Below are positions 1-5,730 of a DNA stretch of 8,479 nt, piece by piece; the stretch's first letter is position 1; every line of letters starts with the position of its first letter. The stretch covers positions 1 to 8,479 of the forward strand of contig CAJYHH010001218.1 in assembly GCA_913773825.1 (NCBI GenBank), in the 5' to 3' direction. Both the position numbers and the translations under genes were made by a program. The notes beneath the pieces are model-generated. The model did no database searches. It saw only the letters and a program-made list of their open reading frames with translations, and had not been told where the DNA came from. This DNA is from Candidatus Sericytochromatia bacterium (GTDB lineage Bacteria > Cyanobacteriota > Sericytochromatia > UBA7694).

Positions 1-1265
1 GTCAGCATCACGTTATTAATGGAGACATTGCCCACATTTAAGCGTCGGGCAACCCGTTCAGCCCGAGCCGCATCCCTTGACCAGACGCTGGCGCTTAAGC
101 CATAAGGTGAGTCATTGGCCCAGTCGATGACTTCGGCTTCGTCGCTAAATTTCATAACTGGCAGCACAGGGCCAAAGGTCTCGTCCGTCATAATCAGCAT
201 CTCGTGAGTGACATCGACTAATAAAGTGGGTGGAAAATAATTGCCCTGGCGGGTGCCGCCAACAATCACCCGTGCCCCTTTGGCTAAGGCATCTGCCAGA
301 TGGGCTTCAACGGTGCTGATCTGAAAAGGGGCTGTCATGCTGCCAATATCGGCGTTGCCCTTTTTATCGCTGGGATCAACTGGTTTGAGCTTGCGCATTT
401 TTTCAGCCAACACATCTACAAATTGGGGGTAAATCTTTTCATGAACGTAAAGACGCTCAACAGAGGTGCAGGACTGGCCCGCATTGGTTAAAGCTCCCCA
501 CAGGGCGCCATTGGCGGTGCGGGCTAAGTCTACGTCTTCAAAGACAATCATCGGGTCTTTGCCGCCAAGCTCTAAAGTGACGGGAATCAGATGCTGGGCG
601 GCTGTGGCCATGATTTTTTTACCGGTGCTCACAGAGCCTGTAAAAAAGATTAAATCGGGTTTGGCTTCAACTAAATCCTGGCCGGTTTGTTTACCGCCGT
701 AAATCATCTGCAGCGCATCGCGCGGAAAATCTGCCGCTGCTAAAACGTCTTCGATTAAGCCGCGCAGAGGGGTGAGTTCAGAGGGCTTGGCGATCACGGC
801 ATTGCCGCAGATAAAGGCACTTAATGCGGGCACCAGCAGCTGATAAAAGGGGTAGTTCCAGGGTGCTATCACAAGAACTGTGCCGATCGGCTCAAACCAG
901 ACCTGGGATTTTTTGCCCATCAGAATGAGAGGGGTATGCACGCTGCGATCGCTTAAAGCTGAGGGGGCTGTTTTAGCAAGATGCTCACAGGCATCCAGCA
1001 CGCCGAGAATTTCAGAGCTCAGGCCGTCCATCCGGCTTTTGCCGGTCTCAGCGATAATCCGATCTAAAATTTCTTCCTGGCGGGCCTGAACCACATGCAT
1101 CACGCGCTGCAGGCAGCTGGCGCGCTCACTCAGGCTCATGGCTGCCAGACGGGTTTGGGCAGCGCGGGCGCGGGTATAAACTTCGCGAATAGATTCAGGT
1201 TTGGCTTCTTCAATCTGATAGAGGGTCTGGGTGGTGAGGGGGTTGCTGATCTCGATACTGCCCAT
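1..1265 (-). CDS. Aldehyde dehydrogenase, NAD(P)+-dependent, partial (C-terminus beyond window)
   Basis: Oxidises an aldehyde to the carboxylic acid with NAD(P)+, probably in the cytoplasm. The substrate cannot be told from sequence. I translated the minus strand by hand: 421 residues are open with no stop before the window edge, against about 450-490 for the family. Family landmarks are in order: the APWNYP motif with Asn137, Lys160 in AKPSE, the cofactor-fold motif FFTGS, general base Glu232 in LELGGKDP, catalytic Cys266 in NAGQSCTS, and ETFGPVLPV near the end. The Glu-Cys gap of 34 residues equals that of classical aldehyde dehydrogenases. The ATG at 1265-1263 is preceded by GGAGG (1275-1271) five bases upstream, which fixes the start. 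It is transcribed divergently from the secreted-protein gene at 1432. A perfect TTGACA lies on this strand at 1334-1329, but no convincing -10 box follows at normal spacing. The family call is firm; the subfamily is open. Confidence 0.95.
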   Translation of the reverse strand, partial: MGSIEISNPLTTQTLYQIEEAKPESIREVYTRARAAQTRLAAMSLSERASCLQRVMHVVQARQEEILDRIIAETGKSRMDGLSSEILGVLDACEHLAKTAPSALSDRSVHTPLILMGKKSQVWFEPIGTVLVIAPWNYPFYQLLVPALSAFICGNAVIAKPSELTPLRGLIEDVLAAADFPRDALQMIYGGKQTGQDLVEAKPDLIFFTGSVSTGKKIMATAAQHLIPVTLELGGKDPMIVFEDVDLARTANGALWGALTNAGQSCTSVERLYVHEKIYPQFVDVLAEKMRKLKPVDPSDKKGNADIGSMTAPFQISTVEAHLADALAKGARVIVGGTRQGNYFPPTLLVDVTHEMLIMTDETFGPVLPVMKFSDEAEVIDWANDSPYGLSASVWSRDAARAERVARRLNVGNVSINNVML

Positions 1266-1380
1266 CAGGGCCTCCGAAGGCACTAGAATAGCGCAAAAAA
1301 ACGCGCATGAATACACAGAGTGTAGCCTGTCAACAAGGGTAGTGGGAAGGGCTGGGAATGTTCGGTTTAGCCGGTTGGGT

Positions 1381-1386
1381 TATACT
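1381..1386 (+). promoter_or_regulatory. Possible -10 box of the first secreted-protein gene
   Basis: TATACT matches five of six bases of the sigma70 -10 consensus and lies about 45 bases before the ATG at 1432. No good -35 box lies 16-18 bases upstream (the sequence there is ATGTTC or similar). The promoter is therefore only possible. It sits in the 166-base divergent gap between the aldehyde dehydrogenase and this gene. Confidence 0.3.
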
Positions 1387-1431
1387 TGATCAGCGAGTTT
1401 GAGCTGATTTTATGATGGTGAGGAAATCTCG

Positions 1432-1956
1432 ATGTTAAAAGCCTTTTTAGTCAGTGCGGTTGTTTGGAGTTTAGGGGCTGGGCCGGTTTTAGCCGGAGCT
1501 TGTGACAAGCTGTTTTTGGATCTGGACAAAGGCACTTTAAATGGCGTAAAGCTGACAGCCAGTCTAGCTGAAGTTCAAAAAGCCTTCCCCTGTCCGCATA
1601 CCCGTTCTAAAGATCAATTTGGCGAACATCTATTTTTTACTGAACAGGGTTTTTATCTCACGGTGGGTAAAAGCATTTTGGTCTCAGGCGTTGATGAACC
1701 TGGATTTATGGGCGATTTGTCTAAAGATCTGCTCGGTAAAGGCGTACTTGAAGTTGGGGATTTGCTGGGTGATGTGGCTTATACCGCCCATCAGAGCATA
1801 AGCGGATCAGAACAGGGTGCCCGTTATCGCTTTGCGTTTTATCCCCGGCCTTGGGGGACGTTAATCGTTAAATACAGTTATTTTAGTCCGGCATATGTGG
1901 AAGAAGTGATGATCACAACTCAAAAGCTGGCTGAACTCAAAAAGCTTTACCCTTAA
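1432..1956 (+). CDS. Secreted/periplasmic protein of unknown function, paralogue 1 of a tandem pair
   Basis: Not recognised as a named family. The 174-residue protein begins with a Sec signal peptide: Lys3, a hydrophobic stretch to about residue 20, and a likely signal peptidase I site after VLA at 19-21. Cys24 does not sit in a proper lipobox, because Ala occupies the -3 position, so a lipoprotein is unlikely. The mature part has only two cysteines, Cys24 and Cys54. The same pair, also 30 residues apart, is found in the next gene, suggesting a conserved disulfide. Shared blocks include LDL-KGTL, LA-V-KA-PC, LFF--QGFY, LLG and WGTL--KYS. Two short segments of the type LAEVQKAF and VGDLLG recall the repeated helix motifs of BLIP/BamE-like folds; that is an inference only. 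The start is supported by TGAGGA eight bases before the ATG. It is followed 87 bases later by its paralogue, with no clear terminator between. Confidence 0.85.
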   Translation: MLKAFLVSAVVWSLGAGPVLAGACDKLFLDLDKGTLNGVKLTASLAEVQKAFPCPHTRSKDQFGEHLFFTEQGFYLTVGKSILVSGVDEPGFMGDLSKDLLGKGVLEVGDLLGDVAYTAHQSISGSEQGARYRFAFYPRPWGTLIVKYSYFSPAYVEEVMITTQKLAELKKLYP

Positions 1957-1985
1957 TTTCTATACTATTTTGATAGCCATGCCGT

Positions 1986-2014
1986 TTCGCAAAGTCTGAA
2001 CTTGAACCTATAAT
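1986..2014 (+). promoter_or_regulatory. Sigma70-type promoter of the second secreted paralogue
   Basis: TTCGCA (1986-1991, four of six consensus bases) is followed after exactly 17 bases by a perfect TATAAT (2009-2014). Transcription would begin near 2021, leaving a leader of about 23 bases before the ATG at 2044. The promoter lies in the 87-base gap after paralogue 1, so the second gene can be expressed independently of the first. Confidence 0.7.
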
Positions 2015-2043
2015 CAGGGTCCATTCTGCTTATGAGGGTTTTT

Positions 2044-2619
2044 ATGCGCCAATCATTGTTGCTCAGCACAGCTGTTACCTTTGCACTCTTGATCTCTTTG
2101 CCTGCACTGGCTGGTCCCTGCGATGGACTCAAGCTGGATCTCGAAAAAGGCACCCTGGGCCCAGTCAGCTTAAAACATAATCTGGCTGACGTAAAAAAAG
2201 CGCTGCCCTGTGCGCCTGAAACCGTTGAGAGCATGGCGGGGACAGCCTTATTTTTTGCCAAACAGGGCTTTTATATTACACCTGGCGAAAGCATTTCGGT
2301 TTATGCCACCCAGACACCTTTTAAAGGCATGCTGAGCCAGAATATTCTCAATAAACCCAAAGCCACAGTTGAAGGTTTATTAGGTGCGGCTGATTACAGC
2401 GCCCGCGAAGAAGCTGAAGCTGGCTTTTATACCCATGCTTTTTATACCCGCAGCTGGGGCACGCTGATGCTGAAATACAGTCCTAAAGGTCTGCTTGAAG
2501 AACTGACGCTAAATCGTTCAGCTCTCGACAAAATTAAAAAGCAGTTTCCTGAAGAAACAACTGAAGCCAAACCGGCAGCACAAGCAGCTGAAGATTTATC
2601 TGAAGAGCTGTCTAAATAA
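2044..2619 (+). CDS. Secreted/periplasmic protein of unknown function, paralogue 2, with acidic tail
   Basis: A paralogue of the preceding gene: by eye about 40% of aligned positions in the mature domain are identical, with matching order and length. It has a signal peptide (MRQ, then a hydrophobic run) and a likely cleavage site after ALA, leaving a mature protein starting GPC. The two conserved cysteines are again 30 residues apart (Cys26 and Cys56 from this start). Shared motifs are LDLEKGTL, LADVKKALPC, LFFAKQGFY, LLGA and SWGTLMLKYS. Unlike paralogue 1 it ends in a tail of about 22 residues rich in Glu and Ala, probably disordered. I prefer the ATG at 2044 over the in-frame ATG at 2032: GAGGG (2034-2038) sits five bases before 2044, whereas 2032 lacks a ribosome-binding site and would add Arg-Val-Phe before the usual n-region. 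Function unknown; export is well supported. Confidence 0.85.
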   Translation: MRQSLLLSTAVTFALLISLPALAGPCDGLKLDLEKGTLGPVSLKHNLADVKKALPCAPETVESMAGTALFFAKQGFYITPGESISVYATQTPFKGMLSQNILNKPKATVEGLLGAADYSAREEAEAGFYTHAFYTRSWGTLMLKYSPKGLLEELTLNRSALDKIKKQFPEETTEAKPAAQAAEDLSEELSK

Positions 2620-2691
2620 GCCCCTTAACTTTGACTTGTCGGGCTTGCTGCGGGATGACTGGATTATTTTAATCACCCGTTTGTTGCTGTA

Positions 2692-2729
2692 CTGAGCCCA
2701 GACTTTAAGGCTGGGCTTAGAGTACTTTT
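2692..2729 (+). terminator. Possible intrinsic terminator after the secreted pair
   Basis: A 10-bp stem with one G-U pair (2692-2701 with 2711-2720, core AGCCCAG/CTGGGCT) and a nine-base loop lies 72 bases past the stop. The T-run (TTTT, 2726-2729) begins five bases after the stem, so termination may be inefficient. A weaker AAGCCC/GGGCTT dyad (2618-2623/2641-2646) and GATTA-TTT-TAATC (2662-2674) lie in the same gap of 236 bases, which otherwise shows no gene. Confidence 0.45.
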
Positions 2730-2855
2730 AACTGAAGCTTAAGGCGAGTTGGTGGCCGATCAGGGCGATAAGGATCAAACGTTCACGTATAGATGTGAAT
2801 TCTGGCTGATTGTCAGACATTGTTTGACCCTATCACCTAAGCTGAAAGGAACGCC

Positions 2856-3809
2856 ATGCTACTGGACCGATTGCTCAACCGTCCCGACCGCTGGTTGCCC
2901 GAGCGTCTGCTTGATTTGCTCGGCCGCCGTGGTTCTGCTGTAGAGCTTCCCGCGCCTTCGCCGGGAGCTGGAACCATGCGCCTGGCTTACCTAAGTCACG
3001 CCCGTGAACGCGCTGGTCGTCATGGCGGCTCCCGCCGTACCCAGCCTTTAAATGGCTTAGTGCCTGTGCCGCTTGCTGATGGCGTAGATCTGTTTCTGGC
3101 GCCGGGCCTGCCTGGGATGGCGGGGCCGCTCGATCTGATTGTGCATGTACGCGGTGGGACACCTGATCATTTTCAAGCGCTGGGGTCACCGGCTTTGATT
3201 GTGCGGGCTGATACTGCGGGGCTTTCAGGTGCTTTGCTTAAACGCTTTGGCAAGCGTGACTGGCTGCGCCAGACTCAGGAAGCTGTGCTGCAGGCCTGCT
3301 GGCAGGAATGGCGCTGGTTGCCGATTATTGACCGTCGGGTTTTAAGCTGTTTTGGCTCTGGCTATGCGCCGATTGGTGCTGCGCTTGAGCAGGATTTAAT
3401 TTTGGCCAAAACGGATGCTTTATTTGTTTTAGACGGCTTGCATTATGGCCGGCCAGGCAAAGTAGATAAAGCCGCTTTAGAACCTTTTACCCGTTTTGCT
3501 CAGCAAGCTGCTGAAGGCCGTAAGCTGATGGTGGTGACACATACAAGTATCACGCCCAAAAACTTTGCCTCTTCAACAGATTCTGCTCGCGCTTTGGTTC
3601 AGGCGGTTAAACCTCGCCGGGTTAAACTGGATCGCGCTCTGGCTGATGACTGGACGCCTTATCAGCGGGCTTTTAAAGGTGGCTTTTATGTTGAGAGCTT
3701 TCCGGGCCGCAGCACGGAGGCGCATATTGCTCAAATTCAGCAGCTTGGCAGACTTTGGCAAGCTTATCTTGATCTTCCTGCGCGATCTGCTGGGCAGTTC
3801 AAATACTAA
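2856..3809 (+). CDS. Uncharacterised 317-residue protein, possibly alpha/beta-hydrolase-like
   Basis: I cannot place this protein in a named family. It has no signal peptide and no membrane segment, so it is probably cytoplasmic. The first 40 residues are rich in Arg and Leu and look like a helical or linker region. After that come hydrophobic strand-like segments: DLIVHVRGG (93-101), ALIVRAD (113-119), a tight turn FGSGYAPIG (166-174), ALFVLDGLHYG (188-198) and LMVVTHTSI (224-232). Ser168, Asp193 and His229 appear in the order of a Ser-Asp-His triad, but the turn is not a classical GxSxG. His290 in the AHIAQ segment is another candidate catalytic histidine. This is inference from pattern only; a non-catalytic role is equally possible. 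The ATG is supported by AAAGGA five bases upstream. It sits alone between a weak terminator and the rpmB promoter, so context gives no clue to its role. Confidence 0.8.
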   Translation: MLLDRLLNRPDRWLPERLLDLLGRRGSAVELPAPSPGAGTMRLAYLSHARERAGRHGGSRRTQPLNGLVPVPLADGVDLFLAPGLPGMAGPLDLIVHVRGGTPDHFQALGSPALIVRADTAGLSGALLKRFGKRDWLRQTQEAVLQACWQEWRWLPIIDRRVLSCFGSGYAPIGAALEQDLILAKTDALFVLDGLHYGRPGKVDKAALEPFTRFAQQAAEGRKLMVVTHTSITPKNFASSTDSARALVQAVKPRRVKLDRALADDWTPYQRAFKGGFYVESFPGRSTEAHIAQIQQLGRLWQAYLDLPARSAGQFKY

Positions 3810-3995
3810 GCTGTTACAATAGAGCCTGCGTTATAGCTATAGGCAAAAAGTTAAAGATTGTTTAATGCAGCTTTTAACAAGTCGCTAATGGCTGCTCGCT
3901 CCCGAGATGCGCCTCGCACGGGCCTTATGCCCTGAAAATCGGCCAGGAGCCTGGATTCAGATCCCCGAATTCCGATCTCATCTCATCCATATACT
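3810..3995. other. Non-coding gap before rpmB with several small dyads
   Basis: No gene or tRNA was found here. It contains a TATAGCTATA palindrome (3832-3841), GGGC-CTTAT-GCCC, CCAGG-AG-CCTGG (3943-3954) and GGAT-TCAG-ATCC. An outer AATCGG/CCGAATT pairing could close the last two. All lie upstream of the rpmB promoter, so they are not part of its leader. No hairpin is followed by a T-run on the plus strand, so I see no intrinsic terminator for the gene ending at 3809. Confidence 0.35.
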
Positions 3996-4025
3996 TTGAC
4001 GATGGTTAAGTTGTCGTGGTATATT
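3996..4025 (+). promoter_or_regulatory. Strong sigma70-type promoter of rpmB-rpmG
   Basis: TTGACG (3996-4001, five of six) and TATATT (4020-4025, five of six) are separated by 18 bases. Transcription would begin near 4032, giving a leader of about 34 bases before rpmB. A strong promoter fits ribosomal protein genes. Confidence 0.75.
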
Positions 4026-4065
4026 TTTAACTTCAGTTAGGAAATTCTTAAGGAAACGATGCCCT

Positions 4066-4308
4066 ATGTCCAGAAGATGTGAAATCTCGAACAAACGGTA
4101 CAACAACGCCAATCGCGTTAGTCACTCCAACCGTAAAACCAAGCATCGTCAGCAACCGAACCTGCAGTGGAAGCGCTTCTGGCTACCCGAAGAAAAGCGC
4201 TGGGTCCGTCTCCGCGTTTCCACCAAGGTGATGAAAACCATCACCCAGTACGGCCTGATGGCTACCATCAAGCGCTACGGTGCTGATGCCTCCGTGATCC
4301 GGAAATAA
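4066..4308 (+). CDS. rpmB: 50S ribosomal protein L28
   Basis: Structural protein of the large ribosomal subunit. The 80-residue length fits the usual 70-80. The N-terminus MSRRCEISNKR with NRVSHSNRKTK matches the family's MSRxCxxTGKR...NxxSHAxxxTKR pattern, and PNLQWKRFW followed by PEEKRWVRLRVSTK is the conserved core. Only one cysteine (Cys5) is present, so this is the form without a zinc-binding CxxC pair. The core resembles cyanobacterial L28. Start choice: AAGGAAA ends about ten bases before this ATG, which is long. Another ATG at 4059 lies closer to the Shine-Dalgarno but opens only a seven-codon reading frame in another frame (4059-4082). The conserved N-terminus decides for 4066. It is the first gene of an operon with rpmG, 30 bases downstream. 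Confidence 0.97.
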   Translation: MSRRCEISNKRYNNANRVSHSNRKTKHRQQPNLQWKRFWLPEEKRWVRLRVSTKVMKTITQYGLMATIKRYGADASVIRK

Positions 4309-4338
4309 TACCGGAATATTTGAGAAAGGAAACGACCC

Positions 4339-4500
4339 ATGGCTAAAGCAGCTGCCCGCGTTCAGGTTAAGCTCAAAAGCACTGAGAGCCCCCATTATTA
4401 CTACACCACCAAAAATAAGCGTAACACGCCGGACCGTATGGAACTCCGCAAGTACGATCCCGTGCTGCGCCGCCATGTGAACTTCAAAGAAGAAAAATAG
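4339..4500 (+). CDS. rpmG: 50S ribosomal protein L33
   Basis: Small protein of the large ribosomal subunit, 53 residues, typical for the family. It was translated by hand because it is short. The segment [20 protein letters not shown] followed by YDPVLRRHV is the L33 signature (compare HFYTTTKNKR...LELKKFDPVVRQHV in E. coli). It has no cysteines at all, so it is the zinc-independent form. AAAGGA lies eight bases before the ATG. The rpmB-rpmG order is the same as in E. coli, where the two are also cotranscribed. The operon ends at the terminator directly behind this gene. Confidence 0.97.
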   Translation: MAKAAARVQVKLKSTESPHYYYTTKNKRNTPDRMELRKYDPVLRRHVNFKEEK

Positions 4501-4522
4501 TTTCTTCTCTAGCCACATGTAT

Positions 4523-4562
4523 ACGGGCGATCTGCCATCATGCAGACCGCCCGTTTTGTTTT
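4523..4562 (+). terminator. Intrinsic terminator of the rpmB-rpmG operon
   Basis: A GC-rich 13-position stem with one A-C mismatch (4523-4535 with 4542-4554, outer part ACGGGCG/CGCCCGT), loop CATCAT, is followed at once by a T-rich tract TTTTGTTTT (4554-4562). It stands 22 bases after the rpmG stop. This is a textbook rho-independent terminator. Confidence 0.92.
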
Positions 4563-4607
4563 GCGCACCAGAGCTTCGTGTTATGGGTTTTTGAAAGATA
4601 AAACAAT

Positions 4608-4749
4608 CTGTCGACAGTCTTTATTTTTCTCTTCTGCCTTTAGAACCCACCACCCTACAGAACCTTTGGTTCTGCATAAGTGCCTTGTACACATCGCCCT
4701 ACGGGCTCTGCTACAAGCACTTAACTCACCACAGCCAGCGAAGCTGGCT
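4608..4749. repeat. Cluster of four palindromes/hairpins between rpmG and truA
   Basis: Within 142 bases lie: the perfect palindrome CTGTCGACAG (4608-4617); CAGAACC-TTT-GGTTCTG (4658-4674); a long hairpin with outer arms TAAGTGC/GCACTTA (4677-4683/4717-4723), a one-base bulge, TTGTA/TACAA and an inner GCCC-TAC-GGGC; and AGCCAGC-GAA-GCTGGCT (4733-4749). The last covers the truA stop codon at 4750-4748. None is followed by a T-run, so they do not look like terminators. Reading frames here show no ribosome-binding site or recognisable protein. They could be a REP-like or MITE-like element, a trace of an insertion sequence end, or a structured 3' UTR. No second copy was seen in this window. Confidence 0.6.
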
Positions 4750-5587
4750 ACTTCCACCATTTCCCTGGATCTATCAAGGCCTCTGCGGGAATATTCAGCG
4801 CACTGAGGGGATGGGGATAATTTGCCGTGATGCCAAATTCTGGTGCGTAGATTGCCTGACAGAGATAGAGTCCCTGGGCTGGAGCGGTGATGCCTTCAAG
4901 GCCTGCTTCTCCGGCTAAGCGTTGCTGGATGTGATTCTCAGCTAAGCGGCCACGGGCCATATCAAGCGCTGTGCCGACCAGATTGCGCACCATCGAATAT
5001 AAAAAGCTGTCTGCAACAATATCTAGGGCATAATAGCCGTCTAACTCACGCACTTCGGTTTGCCAGACGCTGATAACCGGATTGCGGCGACTGCCGCCGC
5101 TGCGTTCAAATGCTGAAAAATCATAAGTGCCCAAACTCTGAGACCAGGCTTGTTTGAGTCGTTCGGGGTTTATAGCATGTGGATATTGCCAGCTATAACG
5201 AGCTTTAAATGGATCTGTTGGCTGATTAATATTAAGTAAATAGCGATAATGACGAGCCCTGGCGCTAAAGCGCGCGTGAAAATGTTCTGGCACTGACCCG
5301 ATCTGTTTAAGGCTCAGATCAGCAGGTACCTGGCGATTCAGCAGTTCAAGCAAACGCTCAGGCCCAAAAGGTAATTTAGCGCTAAAGCTGATGATCTGCC
5401 CATAAGCGTGAACACCCGCATCGGTGCGGCCAGCGGCAACAGTTCGGATCGGCTGGCGCAAGAGACGCTGCAGAGCGGCTTCCAGTTCAGCCTGAACCGT
5501 GCGCTGATCGGGTAAAGCCATAAAGCCAGCATAACTGCCGCCGTCATAGCTGAGCTGCAGGGCCCAATGTGTAGAAGAGTCAGACAT
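4748..5587 (-). CDS. truA: tRNA pseudouridine(38-40) synthase TruA
   Basis: Isomerises uridines at positions 38-40 in the anticodon arm of many tRNAs to pseudouridine, in the cytoplasm. The 279 residues (from the ATG at 5587) match the family's usual 245-280. The start region ALQLSYDGGSYAGF corresponds to the YDGTxFxGW motif. GRTDAGVHA carries the catalytic Asp56, RYLLN holds Tyr116, and the FLYSMVRNLVGT segment (195-206) is the conserved C-terminal core. The frame stays open to a TTG at 5650, but that would add a Pro/His-rich 21-residue extension without family precedent, so I use the ATG at 5587. No clear Shine-Dalgarno precedes it. The stop codon lies inside a hairpin. The gene converges with rpmB-rpmG and diverges from the membrane protein at 5731. 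Confidence 0.96.
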   Translation of the reverse strand: MSDSSTHWALQLSYDGGSYAGFMALPDQRTVQAELEAALQRLLRQPIRTVAAGRTDAGVHAYGQIISFSAKLPFGPERLLELLNRQVPADLSLKQIGSVPEHFHARFSARARHYRYLLNINQPTDPFKARYSWQYPHAINPERLKQAWSQSLGTYDFSAFERSGGSRRNPVISVWQTEVRELDGYYALDIVADSFLYSMVRNLVGTALDMARGRLAENHIQQRLAGEAGLEGITAPAQGLYLCQAIYAPEFGITANYPHPLSALNIPAEALIDPGKWWK

Positions 5588-5602
5588 AGCAGGTATGATA
5601 CA

Positions 5603-5639
5603 GGGTGGTGGGTGGTGAGGAGTGGGGTTTGGGTCAGGG
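5603..5639 (+). other. G-rich tract with G-quadruplex potential just upstream of truA
   Basis: Five runs of three or four G (5603-5605, 5610-5612, 5624-5627, 5631-5633, 5637-5639) are spaced by loops of 4, 11, 3 and 3 bases. This fits a loose G-quadruplex pattern on the plus strand, the template strand for truA. It starts 16 bases upstream of the truA ATG. Its role, if any, is unknown. Confidence 0.45.
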
Positions 5640-5684
5640 AGAAGAGCCAAAAAATGCGTTGGTCAGAAAATGGTTTTTGATCCG

Positions 5685-5690
5685 TATAAC
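5685..5690 (+). promoter_or_regulatory. Possible -10 box for the membrane-protein gene
   Basis: TATAAC matches five of six -10 bases and lies about 40 bases before the ATG at 5731. The base run 17 bases upstream (GTCAGA, 5662-5667) is only a half match to a -35 box, so the promoter is tentative. Confidence 0.3.
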
Positions 5691-5730
5691 CTAATCATGG
5701 GTTTTTTATTCTGTTATTGGGAAGTCAGCG

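Noticed and set aside
945..952. GCGATCGC, the HIP1 word abundant in many cyanobacteria
   Set aside because: One copy was noticed, inside the aldehyde dehydrogenase; this is too little to support a cyanobacterial assignment.
300..1286. Several plus-strand open frames of 60-78 codons
   Set aside because: All lie antisense to the aldehyde dehydrogenase, which has full family motifs; they have no recognisable protein features.
1329..1334. Perfect TTGACA on the minus strand as promoter of the aldehyde dehydrogenase
   Set aside because: No acceptable -10 box lies 16-18 bases downstream (the sequence there is TCATGC or similar), so it was not listed as a promoter.
1965..2261. Minus-strand open frame of 98 codons
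   Set aside because: It overlaps the second secreted paralogue antisense and covers its promoter; no signal or motif supports it.
2749..2943. Plus-strand open frame of 64 codons
   Set aside because: It overlaps the well-supported start of the 317-residue gene in another frame, and no family features are visible.
3888..3935. Fifteen-codon open frame in the gap before rpmB
   Set aside because: No ribosome-binding site and no promoter at proper distance; probably chance.
3950..3975. Possible tRNA T-arm (GGATTCAGATCC)
   Set aside because: The five-base stem does not pair and no acceptor or anticodon arm could be built around it.
4540..4918. Two plus-strand open frames of 77-88 codons between rpmG and truA
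   Set aside because: They run through the terminator, the hairpin cluster and the antisense strand of truA, with no recognisable protein features.
5588..5650. TTG start adding 21 residues to TruA
   Set aside because: The extension is Pro/His-rich, lies on the G-rich tract and has no counterpart in the family; the ATG at 5587 fits the usual N-terminus.
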